From JABDIP01 sp965227455 (lineage in GTDB: Bacteria > Pseudomonadota > Alphaproteobacteria > DSM-16000 > Inquilinaceae): DNA of 64,000 nt. The DNA is taken from the NCBI GenBank assembly GCA_965227455.1, contig OZ245752.1, forward strand, positions 4,154,001 to 4,218,000, written 5' to 3'. The notes beneath the pieces are model-generated. The model saw only the letters and a list, made by a program, of their open reading frames with translations, did not search any database and was not told where the DNA came from. A program made the translations under genes and the position numbers. This document shows, in pieces, positions 27,530-36,341 of this stretch; the first letter of the stretch is position 1, and each line of letters starts with the position of its first letter.

Positions 27530-29137
27530 TCACGACCTGCGGTCGATACGCCCCCGAAGTGCTGTCGCCAGCACAATCATAAGTGTAATAGCCCAGAATG
27601 GGACATTCCGCCAGCGGGCGAAAGGGGTCAGCTCCGCAAGCGACATGGGCAATGGCGAGTCGACGACCCCCTGGACTCCCAGCGCCAGACTGGCGACGAC
27701 TCGGCCATGCGGATCGACAACGCCGCTGATTCCCGTCGTTGCGACGCGGACCAGGGGAATCCCCTCCTCCACGGCGCGGGTCCGGGTGATGGCGAAATGC
27801 TGGTGCGGCCCGGCGGTATTGCCATACCAGGCATCGTTGGTGAGGTTCAGCAACCAGCGCGGGCGTTCGGCATCCGGATCCGGGTCGGTGACCGCGCCGG
27901 GAAAGATCACCTCATAGCAGATCAGCGGGCTGACCGGCGGCAGGCCCGGAAGCGCCAGGGTGCGCGGTCCGGGGCCCGGGGAGAAGTCCAGCCGACCCGG
28001 CGTGATCTTCTCGATCGGCAGGATGCCGCGCAGGGGCACATATTCGCCGAACGGCACCAGGTGGAACTTATCGAAGGTGCCGACGATCGCGCCCTCGTCG
28101 TCGATCGCCGCCAGGCTGTTCCAGATCTGCCGGCGCGGCGCATCGGCAAAGCGCGGCGTGCCGGTGACGACCAGCCCGCCGGGCGGCGTCGCGGACGCGA
28201 TCGCCTTGCGTACCGGGGGGTTGCGCCCGACCGCATAAGGGACCGCCGTTTCCGGCCAGATGACATGGGTGACGGGCTGCGGCCCCGGGCGTTGGCTCAG
28301 CGCCAGATGCAGGGCGAAATGCTCCGGCGCCAGTTCCGGGTTCCATTTGTCGGTCTGTGCGATGTTCGGCTGGACCAGCCGCAAGCGGACACCCGGCACG
28401 TCCTCGACCCGGTCGCCCAGCCGCACCGCCCCGGCCGCGGCGATGCCGCAGAACAGCACCAGCGCGCCCAGGCATGCCAGGATGCCGGCCCGTGACCAGG
28501 ACGCGCCGGACCTGTCGACCAGGGCGGCCGGCAGGGCGGTGGCGGCGACGGTCAGCAGGCTCAGCCCGTAGATGCCGATCACCGAGACGCTCTGCAGCAC
28601 CGGCGCCCAGGCGACCCAGCCATAGCCGACCAGCTGCCAGGGAAAGCCGGTGAACATCTGTCCGCGCAGCCATTCCGAGAGCCCCCAAAGGACGGCGAAG
28701 GCCAGCACGCGCGACAGCCCGGCGACCGGCAGCATGTGCAGCGCCAGCATCGCAAGGCCGGTGAAGACCGCCAGGACGGCCGGCAGCCCGGCGACGGCGA
28801 ACGGGATCATCCAGAAATACGCCGCCAGATCGACGGTCAGCGCGAAGGCGATCCAATACAGTCCAGGTACGAAGAAACCGAAGCCGAAGGCCCAGCCCAC
28901 CAGGAACGCAGCGCGGCGTCCGCCGACTCCGTCAAGAATCCAGAGCAATCCGGGAAAGGCGATGAGCAGGACCGGAATCGCATAGGCCGGCGGCGCCGAC
29001 AGGGTCGCCAGGGCACCCAGCCCTGCCGCCGCGCCGATTCGCCGCCAACCGGTCAGGCCGGCCAGGGTTCCGGCCCATGCCGCGAGCCGGGCGGCCAGTC
29101 CGCCACGGCCCCCGGCGGCGACCTCAGCCTGCGTCAC
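27530..29137 (-). CDS. lnt: Apolipoprotein N-acyltransferase
   Basis: A 535-residue inner-membrane enzyme that adds the third acyl chain to lipoproteins. Eight or so membrane helices fill residues 30-240, followed by a periplasmic nitrilase domain. Its E-K-C triad is visible: Glu296 in 'VIWPETAVPY', Lys in 'GTFDKFHLVPFGEYVPL' and Cys in 'PLICYEVIFP'. The start is a GTG at 29137, inside the end of the corC gene (14-nt overlap), matching the common corC-lnt pair. A C-terminal membrane helix follows (WAITLMIVLATAL). Confidence 0.96.
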   Translation of the reverse strand: MTQAEVAAGGRGGLAARLAAWAGTLAGLTGWRRIGAAAGLGALATLSAPPAYAIPVLLIAFPGLLWILDGVGGRRAAFLVGWAFGFGFFVPGLYWIAFALTVDLAAYFWMIPFAVAGLPAVLAVFTGLAMLALHMLPVAGLSRVLAFAVLWGLSEWLRGQMFTGFPWQLVGYGWVAWAPVLQSVSVIGIYGLSLLTVAATALPAALVDRSGASWSRAGILACLGALVLFCGIAAAGAVRLGDRVEDVPGVRLRLVQPNIAQTDKWNPELAPEHFALHLALSQRPGPQPVTHVIWPETAVPYAVGRNPPVRKAIASATPPGGLVVTGTPRFADAPRRQIWNSLAAIDDEGAIVGTFDKFHLVPFGEYVPLRGILPIEKITPGRLDFSPGPGPRTLALPGLPPVSPLICYEVIFPGAVTDPDPDAERPRWLLNLTNDAWYGNTAGPHQHFAITRTRAVEEGIPLVRVATTGISGVVDPHGRVVASLALGVQGVVDSPLPMSLAELTPFARWRNVPFWAITLMIVLATALRGRIDRRS

Positions 29138-30050
29138 GCGTGCCGTCCGGCTGCTCGTCCGGATCGACCCGACGCACCCTCAGCCGCCGTATCCGGCGCG
29201 GGTCGGCATCGACCACCTCGAACTCCAGGCCGATGGGATGGCGCAGCAGCTCGCCGCGCGCCGGGATGCGGCCGGCGATGGAGAAGACCAGCCCGCCCAG
29301 CGTGTCGATGTCCTCGCGCTGCTCGTCGTCCAGCACCGGGCACAACGCCTCCTCGAATTCCTCGATCGGCAGGCGGGCATCGGCAATGTAGGAGCCGTCC
29401 GGCCGTTCGGAGATCTGCGGCGCCACGTCCACATCGTGCTCGTCCTCGATCTCGCCGACGATCTCCTCGACCAGGTCCTCGATGGTGATCAGCCCGTCGA
29501 TGCCGCCGAACTCGTCGACCACCAGCGCCATCTGCTGCCGGGTTTCGCGCATCTCCAGCAACAGGTCCACGACCGGCATGGAGGGCGCGACGATCAGCAC
29601 GTCGCGCAGCAATTGCTGGATGCCGCCACGGTTCCCGTTGGCCAGGCTAGCCAGCAGATCCTTGATGTGCAGCATGCCGACGATTTCGTCGAGGCTTTCG
29701 CGGTAGACCGGCAGCCGGCTGTGGGTCCGCTTGGAGAGCAGCGACAGCACCTCGTCGACCGGGGTCTCGACCTCGATCGCGACGATGTCGACCCGCGGGA
29801 TCATCACGTCGATCGCGGTCAGATCCTTGAAGCGGAAGATATTGGTGAGGAGGGTGCGCTCGTGCTCGGCGACCAGCGTCTCCGGCCCCGGCGTCTCCTC
29901 GATCAGCTCCTCGATGGTGTCGCGCCAACTCGCCTCCGACTTGCCGCGAAGCGAGGCGCGCAACCAGGTGCGGAAGAGCCCGGAAAACGACTGTTGTGTT
30001 TCGTCGGCCCCGTTTTGACGGGGCGATCTACTGAAGGATGTGTCTGCCAT
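29124..30050 (-). CDS. CBS-domain CorC/HlyC-type protein
   Basis: A 308-residue protein of the CorC group. Two CBS domains (about 75-200, 'IDVMIPRVDIVAIEVETPVDEV' and 'VDEFGGIDGLITIEDLVEEIVGEI', quoted in parts) precede a CorC_HlyC transporter-associated domain (about 215-295, 'DTLGGLVFSIAGRIPARGE'). No membrane segment is present. Family members are linked to magnesium/cobalt efflux and often sit beside ybeY and lnt, as here. Substrate and partner are not visible. Confidence 0.92.
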   Translation of the reverse strand: MADTSFSRSPRQNGADETQQSFSGLFRTWLRASLRGKSEASWRDTIEELIEETPGPETLVAEHERTLLTNIFRFKDLTAIDVMIPRVDIVAIEVETPVDEVLSLLSKRTHSRLPVYRESLDEIVGMLHIKDLLASLANGNRGGIQQLLRDVLIVAPSMPVVDLLLEMRETRQQMALVVDEFGGIDGLITIEDLVEEIVGEIEDEHDVDVAPQISERPDGSYIADARLPIEEFEEALCPVLDDEQREDIDTLGGLVFSIAGRIPARGELLRHPIGLEFEVVDADPRRIRRLRVRRVDPDEQPDGTRDAG

Positions 30051-30066
30051 GTAAGTCTGGCGTTAT

Positions 30067-30609
30067 CTACGCCGGCGGTGGCCTTTCCAAATAGGGATCG
30101 GCGATACCGAGATCCGCCAGAACCCGTTGCTCCATCCGCTCCATATCCCGGGCTTCTGCCTCGGACCCGTGATCATACCCCATAAGGTGTAGAACGCCAT
30201 GGACTACAAGATGTAATGCGTGTTCGCGCTCTGATTTCGACTGTTCGCGTGCCTCGCGCGCCACAGTGTCGAAGGCCAGCACAACATCCCCCAGCATGAC
30301 CGGGCCGCCGGGGCCGCTCGGCTCCGGCTCGCCCTCGGTCAGGGCGAAGGACAGGACGTTGGTCGGGCGATCGGTAGCGCGGAACTCCCGGTTCAGCCGA
30401 TGGACCAGCGCATCGTCGCCCAGCACGACGCTGATCTCGGCATCTTCGGCCTCTAGCCCGGCGTGATCGATGGTCGCCCGGACCGCGGCCCGCACGGATT
30501 GGTCCAGCGCCGCGTCGACGCCGTTCCAGCGTTCGTCGGGAACCGCGATGTCGATCGCCAGACCGAGCTCCGAAGGGGGCAGCGAAGAGGCCGCTTCCGC
30601 TGGCGTCAC
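30067..30609 (-). CDS. ybeY: Endoribonuclease YbeY (16S rRNA 3' maturation)
   Basis: A 180-residue metalloprotein involved in 16S rRNA 3'-end processing and 70S quality control. The zinc triad is in 'HLVVHGVLHLMGYDH' (H3xH5xH pattern) near residues 134-148, with 'NREFRATDRPTNVLSFAL' upstream. The GTG start at 30609 overlaps the phoH stop (GTGA). It belongs to the miaB-phoH-ybeY-corC-lnt run, typical of proteobacteria. Confidence 0.95.
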   Translation of the reverse strand: MTPAEAASSLPPSELGLAIDIAVPDERWNGVDAALDQSVRAAVRATIDHAGLEAEDAEISVVLGDDALVHRLNREFRATDRPTNVLSFALTEGEPEPSGPGGPVMLGDVVLAFDTVAREAREQSKSEREHALHLVVHGVLHLMGYDHGSEAEARDMERMEQRVLADLGIADPYLERPPPA

Positions 30610-31619
30610 GGTGCCGGATCCTTGCCGCCGCCATTGCGGTCGAACGCCTCATAGGCATCGACGATGCGGGTGACGAGCTGATGGCGGACCACATCGCGCT
30701 TGTCCAGGCGGACGATGCTGACACCCTTGATGCCGTCCAGCACTTCCATGGCGTCGCGCAGGCCCGAGCGGGTTCCCGCCGGCAGGTCGATCTGGCTGGG
30801 GTCGCCGGTCACCACCATGAAGCCGTTCTCGCCCAGCCGGGTCAGGAACATGCGCATCTGCATGGCGGTGGTGTTCTGGGCCTCGTCCAGGATGACGAAG
30901 GCGTTCGACAGGGTGCGGCCGCGCATGAAGGCCAGCGGCGCCACTTCGATGGTGCCGGTCTCCAGATGCTTGGCCACCTGCTCGGCCGGCAGCATGTCGA
31001 ACAGCGCGTCGTAGAGCGGCCTGAGATAGGGGTCGACCTTGTCGCGCATGTCGCCGGGCAGGAATCCGAGCCGCTCGCCCGCCTCCACCGCCGGCCGCGA
31101 CAGGATGATCCGGTCGACCCGGCCTTCGGTCAGCATGGCCACCGCCTGGGCGACCGCCAGATAGGTCTTGCCGGTGCCGGCCGGCCCCAGCCCCAGCACC
31201 AGCTCGGTGCCGCGCAGCGCCTCGACATAAGCCGCCTGGTTCACCGTGCGCGGGGTGATCAGGCGCATCTTGGTGCGGATGCCGTTCTCCGGCCGGTTGA
31301 AGCTCTCCAGCGCGGCATTGGTGCTGCCGCCCTCCGGCGGCGCGCAGGCGATATGCACCACCGCGTCGACCTCGGCGCTGCCGACCGCCATGCCCTTCTC
31401 CAGCCGCTCCCAAAGCGTGTTGAGCACCGCGACCGCCTTCTCCGCCGCCGCATCGTCGCCGCGGATCGTCACCCGGTTGCCGCGCGAGGACAGGGTCACG
31501 CCGAGCTGGTGCTCGATGCGGGCCAGGTTGGAATCGTGTTCGCCGTAAAGCAGGGGGACAAGCCGGTTGTCGGCAAATGTCAGCGCGACGCTGCGGTCTT
31601 GAATTGCGGTCAAGCGCAA
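30606..31619 (-). CDS. PhoH-like ATPase (YbeZ)
   Basis: A 337-residue protein with a small KH-like N-terminal region ('LLYGEHDSNLARIEHQLGV') and a P-loop ATPase core. Walker A 'GPAGTGKTYLA' is near 148-158 and 'FVILDEAQNTT' is the Walker B region. It is associated with YbeY in RNA metabolism. The best start is a TTG at 31619 inside the end of miaB, and no convincing ATG exists further in. It overlaps both neighbours. Confidence 0.93.
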   Translation of the reverse strand: MRLTAIQDRSVALTFADNRLVPLLYGEHDSNLARIEHQLGVTLSSRGNRVTIRGDDAAAEKAVAVLNTLWERLEKGMAVGSAEVDAVVHIACAPPEGGSTNAALESFNRPENGIRTKMRLITPRTVNQAAYVEALRGTELVLGLGPAGTGKTYLAVAQAVAMLTEGRVDRIILSRPAVEAGERLGFLPGDMRDKVDPYLRPLYDALFDMLPAEQVAKHLETGTIEVAPLAFMRGRTLSNAFVILDEAQNTTAMQMRMFLTRLGENGFMVVTGDPSQIDLPAGTRSGLRDAMEVLDGIKGVSIVRLDKRDVVRHQLVTRIVDAYEAFDRNGGGKDPAP

Positions 31620-33007
31620 ACCCTTTCCGGGTGGGGGTCGGTGCCGGCCGGCGGTCCGGCCTCGTCGGAGGCCAGTCGTCCGGCCAGGCTGTTGGCGTGG
31701 GCGGCTTCGATCGTCACATCTGCAATCCTTCCATACAGCGCATCCATGGCATTGATGTGAACGGATTGCATATAGGGCGTGCGGCCAAGCACCTGGCCGT
31801 CGCGGCGCCCCTTGCGGTCGAACAGAACCGGCAGGGTCCGGCCGACCGCGGCTTCGTTGAAAGCCGATTGCTGCGCATTGAGAAGCTGCTGCAGCGCCGC
31901 CAGGCGTTCGGACTTGATCGGGTCCGGGACCTGGTCGTCCAGCGCCGCCGCCGGGGTGCCCGGCCGGGCGCTGTATTTGAAGCTGTAGGCCTGGGCATAG
32001 CCGATCTCGGTGACCAGGCGCAGCGTGTCGGCGAAGTCCCGATCGCTCTCACCGGGAAAGCCGACGATGAAGTCCGAGGACAGCGCCAGATCGGGTCGCG
32101 CCGTCCGCAGCCGGTCGACCACCGCGCGATAGGCATCGGCGCCGTGCTTGCGGTTCATCGCCGCCAGGATGCGGTCCGAGCCGCTCTGCACCGGCAGGTG
32201 CAGGAACGGCATGAGTTGCGGCACGGCGCCATGGGCGGCGATCAGCTCGTCTTCCATGTCGCGCGGATGCGACGTCGTATAGCGAATGCGGTCCAGACCG
32301 TCGATCTCGGCCAGGGCGTGGATCAGCCGGCCCAGCCCCCAGTCCCGGCCATCCGGGCCTTCGCCATGGAAGGCGTTGACGTTCTGGCCCAGAAGGGTGA
32401 TCTCCCGCGCGCCGGCGGCCACCAGGCGGCGCGCCTCCTCGACGATCTGCTGTGCCGGACGCGAGAATTCCGCGCCCCTGGTATAGGGCACGACGCAAAA
32501 GGTGCAGAACTTGTCGCAGCCCTCCTGAACCGACAGGAAGGCGGACACTTCGCGGCTGGCGGTTTCCTCCGGCAGCGAGTCGAATTTCGAGACCACCGGG
32601 AATTCGGTGTTCAGCACGCCGCCGGAACCGCGTTCGGCGCGCGCCACCATCTCCGGCAGCGTGTGATAGGTCTGCGGGCCGAAGACCATGTCGACATAGG
32701 GCGCCCGGCGCAGGATCTCCTCGCCTTCCGCCTGCGCGACGCAGCCGGCAACAGCCACGATCGCGCCGCGGTCGCCGTCCTGCTTAAGACCGCGCAATCG
32801 GCCCAGCTCGGAAAACACCTTCTCGGTCGCCTTCTCGCGGATGTGGCACGTGTTGAGGATCACCATATCGGCGTCGTCCGGAACCGGCGTCGGCCGATAG
32901 CCGAGAGGCGCCAGAACGTCCGCCATGCGTGCGGAATCATAGACGTTCATTTGGCAGCCCCAGGTCTTAATATAGAGTTTCTTAGCCACAGCCCGGTCCG
33001 TTCCCAT
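31610..33007 (-). CDS. miaB: tRNA-2-methylthio-N6-dimethylallyladenosine synthase MiaB
   Basis: A 465-residue radical-SAM methylthiotransferase acting on i6A37 of tRNA. N-terminal cluster cysteines lie in 'KTWGCQMN', 'NTCHIRE' and 'AGCVAQ'. The radical-SAM CxxxCxxC is in 'GCDKFCTFCVVPY'. A C-terminal TRAM-like region includes 'NEAAVGRTLPVLFDRKG'. I chose the ATG at 33007 (MGTDRAVAKKLYIK). The frame is open further upstream but is antisense-like there. It overlaps phoH by 10 nt. Confidence 0.96.
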   Translation of the reverse strand: MGTDRAVAKKLYIKTWGCQMNVYDSARMADVLAPLGYRPTPVPDDADMVILNTCHIREKATEKVFSELGRLRGLKQDGDRGAIVAVAGCVAQAEGEEILRRAPYVDMVFGPQTYHTLPEMVARAERGSGGVLNTEFPVVSKFDSLPEETASREVSAFLSVQEGCDKFCTFCVVPYTRGAEFSRPAQQIVEEARRLVAAGAREITLLGQNVNAFHGEGPDGRDWGLGRLIHALAEIDGLDRIRYTTSHPRDMEDELIAAHGAVPQLMPFLHLPVQSGSDRILAAMNRKHGADAYRAVVDRLRTARPDLALSSDFIVGFPGESDRDFADTLRLVTEIGYAQAYSFKYSARPGTPAAALDDQVPDPIKSERLAALQQLLNAQQSAFNEAAVGRTLPVLFDRKGRRDGQVLGRTPYMQSVHINAMDALYGRIADVTIEAAHANSLAGRLASDEAGPPAGTDPHPERVCA

Positions 33008-33078
33008 GTCGATATCGCCGCAAGCGGTTGTGCCGCCCGGCGAGCTGGCCCTACAGATTCGGCCAATCGGCCGCGAAA

Positions 33079-33927
33079 TCAAGGATTCAAATCGGCGACC
33101 GGCACGGGATCCACCGGCACGGAGGCCGCCAGCACCGGCGGTTCCGGGCTGCGGCCGGCATTGGCGTCGACCACGGCCTGGGACACCACGTCCCAGCATT
33201 GCGAGGCCAGCGCCTTGCGCGACCCGGCCTGCGGCAGGGTGGTCGGGGGATGGAAGGTCACCGACACCTGCATCCGCCCCATCCCCGCCATGCTCCACAG
33301 GTGCGGCACCAGATCCATGTCCCCATACCAGGCATAGAAGGGCCTGAAGCGGCGTCCCATCGGCAGATCGTCCAGGCCCGTGCAGGTGATCGAAACCGGC
33401 TGGACGGGCAGCGGCCGGCCGTCGACCTCCAGCCCGGCCGCCGCGAACAGCGCGCTCTTGAACGGTAGCGTGCGATTGCCGTCGCTTGACGTGCCTTCCG
33501 GAAACAACATGAGATTGTCGCCGGATTCGAGCCGCTGGCGGATCTCGTCTTGATGGGCGCCGACATTGCGCATCCGGCGGTCTACGAAGACCGTACGCTG
33601 CAGCTTGGACAGGAACCCGAAGAACGGCCAGCCGGCGACCTCGGATTTGGCGACGAAACTGACTGGAAACAGCGCCGCCAAGATGATGATGTCGAGATAG
33701 GAGGAATGGTTGCTGACGCACAGGGTCGGCCGCGAGGGGGCCGGGGCGCCGGAGACCGAAATATCCAGCCCCATGATCCGGCAGCAGACCCGGTGGTAGA
33801 GCATGGGCACCCGTTCGGCCAGACGCGACCGGGTGCTCATGGCCGCGAGCTGCACCGGGACGGCGGCGCAGGTGAACAGGAAATAGGCCAGCAGGCGGCC
33901 GGCGGCCAGGGTCCGCGAGCCGCTCAT
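33079..33927 (-). CDS. olsA: Lysophospholipid acyltransferase of PlsC type, likely OlsA
   Basis: A 282-residue membrane-associated acyltransferase. The NHxxxxD catalytic motif is at 73-79 (NHSSYLD), and 'FPEGTSSDG' near 142-150 is the second block. Two hydrophobic stretches occur at 10-30 and 78-95. It follows, on the same strand, an OlsB-like N-acyltransferase gene (120-nt gap). In rhizobia OlsB makes lyso-ornithine lipid and OlsA O-acylates it, so the pair suggests ornithine-lipid synthesis. By sequence alone it could instead make phosphatidic acid. Confidence 0.8.
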   Translation of the reverse strand: MSGSRTLAAGRLLAYFLFTCAAVPVQLAAMSTRSRLAERVPMLYHRVCCRIMGLDISVSGAPAPSRPTLCVSNHSSYLDIIILAALFPVSFVAKSEVAGWPFFGFLSKLQRTVFVDRRMRNVGAHQDEIRQRLESGDNLMLFPEGTSSDGNRTLPFKSALFAAAGLEVDGRPLPVQPVSITCTGLDDLPMGRRFRPFYAWYGDMDLVPHLWSMAGMGRMQVSVTFHPPTTLPQAGSRKALASQCWDVVSQAVVDANAGRSPEPPVLAASVPVDPVPVADLNP

Positions 33928-34047
33928 GCGCGATGCCTGTTGTTGGTGTCCATGGGTGTAGAGCGTTTCCGAACCGCGTGACGCGCTATGGCAGACATGT
34001 CAGCAAAGCCGGGCACGGCTCTGCCGGCAAGCGAAATAGCGGAACGG

Positions 34048-34881
34048 TCAATGGGGACCGTTGGCCGACTGGATCCTGCGCTCCTGGAGCTGATAGTGAC
34101 GCCCGTATTTCTGCGTCATGAGGTCGGTCTTGACCACCACGCAGACATCGGTGGTGTGGAACTGGTGGTCGATCACCGCCCCGTCGCCGACAAAGCCGCC
34201 GAGTCGGAGATAGCCCTTGATCAGCGGCGGCAGGGCGCTCAGCGCGGATTTCGGATCGAGATCGTCGGCGCTCATGCGGCGCATGGTGGTGTAACGCTCG
34301 GGCAGGGCGATGGGCCGCAGGTGCTGGGGCGCCAGATGATAGTGGTAGAGATAGGAGAGCGGCAGCTCCAACTCGTCGGGATCGACGCCCGGGAGGCTTG
34401 CGCAGCCGAACATCACCTCGATGTCGTGGTAGTAGACATAGGTCGCGATCCCGCGCCACAGCAGCTGCATCGTCGACCCGGTCCGATAGCTCCGGTCGAC
34501 GCAGGACCGCCCCAGTTCCAGCACCTCGCCCGGATAGGAGATCAGCTTGCCGATCTCGTATTCGTCGGCGGTGTAGAAGGAGCCCTTCCTGGCCGCCGAT
34601 TCCCGGCGGATCAGGCGGTAGGTTCCAACGACGCCAGCGGCACCGAAGCCGCGGCTCTCGTCGATCACCAGAAGATGATCGGCGATATCGTCGAACCCGT
34701 CGAAATCCCGACCCTGCGTCGCCATCTCGGCGGTCGGCTTGGCCGCCATCTCTTCATAGAAGATGCGGTACCGCAGGCGCTGCGCCGCCCGGACTTCCTC
34801 TTCGCTCTCGGCGAGTCGAACTGAAAGGTCTCCGGCGCGGATGCACCAGGCCCCTCCTTCGTCAGAAATCGTTTGTGCCAT
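34048..34881 (-). CDS. olsB: Acyl-ACP N-acyltransferase, likely ornithine-lipid OlsB
   Basis: A 277-residue GNAT-like protein of the 'hemolysin' (Acetyltransf_5) family. 'RYRIFYEEM', 'DHLLVID', 'VVGTYRLIRRESA', 'LELGRSCVDRSYRTGSTMQLLWRGIATY' (in segments) and 'FGCASLPGVDPDE' are typical of OlsB-type enzymes, which transfer 3-hydroxyacyl chains from ACP to ornithine. The olsB-olsA order is kept. Ornithine lipids are phosphate-free and often induced by phosphate starvation in alphaproteobacteria. I saw no Pho box before this gene. Confidence 0.8.
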   Translation of the reverse strand: MAQTISDEGGAWCIRAGDLSVRLAESEEEVRAAQRLRYRIFYEEMAAKPTAEMATQGRDFDGFDDIADHLLVIDESRGFGAAGVVGTYRLIRRESAARKGSFYTADEYEIGKLISYPGEVLELGRSCVDRSYRTGSTMQLLWRGIATYVYYHDIEVMFGCASLPGVDPDELELPLSYLYHYHLAPQHLRPIALPERYTTMRRMSADDLDPKSALSALPPLIKGYLRLGGFVGDGAVIDHQFHTTDVCVVVKTDLMTQKYGRHYQLQERRIQSANGPH

Positions 34882-35093
34882 TGTCGAGCTCCCTGGGACG
34901 CTCGGATGGTCGGGCTACGAAACAGACGAGGCGTTCTGAGCAAATACGATCGGGCATCTGCTCGGGTCGGTTTGCGGCCGGATTGTGGCATTTCTTCGGC
35001 AGCCGCCGGGCGCGACCGCCAGGCCATGATACGCGGAATTCTCCCACATGCCAGGGCGCCGGGCCGGGCCGGGCCGATTAAATTTCGATAGTG

Positions 35094-35507
35094 TCAGCGC
35101 CCCCGGCGGGCTTTGGTTCCAAGGCCGATCTGCTTGGCGAGCTTGCTGCGCTGCTTGGCGTAGTTCGGCGCCACCATGGGATAGTCCTGGGGCAGGCCCC
35201 AGCGCTCGCGATAGTCTTCCGGCGTCATATCGTAGGCGGTCTTCAGATGCCGCTTCAGCATCTTCAGCTCCTTGCCGTCTTCCAGGCAGATGATGTATTC
35301 CGGCGTCACCGATTTCTTGATCGGAACCGCCGGCTGCGGCCGCTCCGGCGCCTGCGGCGTTTCAGTTCCAACACCGGACAGCGTCTTGTAAACTTGCGCG
35401 ATCAGGTTCGGGAGGTCCGGAAGGGCGACGGTGTTGTGCGATACATGCGCCGAAACAATCTGAGTGGTCAGCGACAACAATTCATTCTGCGGGGTCTGGC
35501 TGCTCAT
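35094..35507 (-). CDS. MucR/Ros-family transcriptional regulator
   Basis: A 137-residue regulator. The start is the ATG at 35507 (MSSQTPQNELL). An upstream in-frame start at 35561 falls in the promoter. The Ros/MucR zinc-finger-like domain runs from about 68 to 115: Cys74, Asp77 (in place of the second Cys), His87, and Ala91 where a second His is usual (CLEDGK, LKRHLKTAYDM). It continues with 'WGLPQDYPMVAPNYA'. MucR proteins bind AT-rich DNA and control exopolysaccharide, motility and host-related genes. Divergent from the TusA-like gene across 85 bp. Confidence 0.95.
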   Translation of the reverse strand: MSSQTPQNELLSLTTQIVSAHVSHNTVALPDLPNLIAQVYKTLSGVGTETPQAPERPQPAVPIKKSVTPEYIICLEDGKELKMLKRHLKTAYDMTPEDYRERWGLPQDYPMVAPNYAKQRSKLAKQIGLGTKARRGR

Positions 35508-35532
35508 TCCTGCGGCTCCCAAATTTTCGTTC

Positions 35533-35561
35533 GGTATATGTCGCCGAAGATGACTTTGCAA
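35533..35561 (-). promoter_or_regulatory. Likely promoter of the mucR-type gene
   Basis: On the minus strand, TTGCAA (35561-35556), a 17-nt spacer and TATACC (35538-35533) lie about 25-55 nt upstream of the ATG, in the AT-rich gap shared with the divergent TusA-like gene. Confidence 0.5.
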
Positions 35562-35592
35562 TGTCGATGCCCATCCGGCTAAGAGAAATTTG

Positions 35593-35847
35593 ATGAGCCA
35601 TCAAAGAGACGCAGATTACTACCTGGATATCACACAAGAGGTCTGTCCGTTTACCTTTGTTCGGACTCGTCTGCTGTTGGAGAAAATGAAGCCCGGCGAA
35701 ATCGCCGATATCCTGCTTAAAGGAGTCGAGCCGCTGGAGAACGTCCCCAACGCCGTGATGGAAGAGGGCCACGACCTGTTGAGCATGACCCCCTTGGACG
35801 CCGCCGAGGCGCACGGGCCGCATCTGCTTCGCATCCGCCGTTGTTGA
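35593..35847 (+). CDS. TusA-like sulfurtransferase-fold protein
   Basis: An 84-residue protein starting at the ATG at 35593 (a TTG lies one codon earlier). The conserved Cys18 is in 'ITQEVCPFTFVRTRLLLEKM'. TusA proteins normally have CPxP, and here the fourth position is Thr (CPFT). The remainder 'GEIADILLKGVEPLENVPNAV' fits the SirA/TusA fold. TusA relays sulfur for tRNA thiolation and cofactor synthesis. Its stop TGA directly abuts the reverse-strand rimI stop. Confidence 0.85.
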   Translation: MSHQRDADYYLDITQEVCPFTFVRTRLLLEKMKPGEIADILLKGVEPLENVPNAVMEEGHDLLSMTPLDAAEAHGPHLLRIRRC

Positions 35848-36336
35848 TCATCCGGCCGCGCCACCTTTGCCGCCGAGCTCCCGTCTGAGCAGGACCGCAT
35901 CGACCGTATCGCCGCTGCGCCGGTAATAGCCGGGCCGGCGTCCGACGGGACGGAACCCGGAGCGCTCATAGAGCGCCAGGGCGGCGACATTGTCGGCCGC
36001 AACCTCCAGAAACAGGGCTTCGGCGCCCTGCCCCGCGGCATGGTCGGCAGCCGCATCGGCCAGAGCCCGGCCATGCCCTCGCCGGCGGTGTTCCGGCAGG
36101 ATCCCAATGGTCAGGATTTCCGAGTCCACGCCGGCGATTCGGCCCATCAGCAGCCCGACTGGTTCTGCCTCTCCCTCGACCGCGATGAAGGCGAAGCAAC
36201 CGGGCGTGCCCAGCAGGTCGGCGATGGAGGCCCGGTCCCACACCTCGCCGCCCTCCGGCCGGAAGCACCCTTCGTGCAGCGCGGCCAGCAGATCCGCGTC
36301 GCAGGGCCCTGCCGCGTTCGGCGCCGGCACGTCCAA
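35848..36336 (-). CDS. rimI: RimI-type ribosomal protein alanine N-acetyltransferase
   Basis: A 162-residue GNAT. 'ILTIGILPEHRRRGHGRALADAA' is the acetyl-CoA loop, and 'LEVAADNVAALALYERSGFRPVGRRPGYY' (in segments) is the RimI signature region. It follows tsaB by 5 nt, the common tsaB-rimI pair. No ATG is well placed: the start is TTG at 36336 or GTG at 36330. It acetylates the N-terminus of ribosomal protein S18 in E. coli, and the target here is inferred. Confidence 0.9.
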   Translation of the reverse strand: MDVPAPNAAGPCDADLLAALHEGCFRPEGGEVWDRASIADLLGTPGCFAFIAVEGEAEPVGLLMGRIAGVDSEILTIGILPEHRRRGHGRALADAAADHAAGQGAEALFLEVAADNVAALALYERSGFRPVGRRPGYYRRSGDTVDAVLLRRELGGKGGAAG

Positions 36337-36341
36337 AACCG

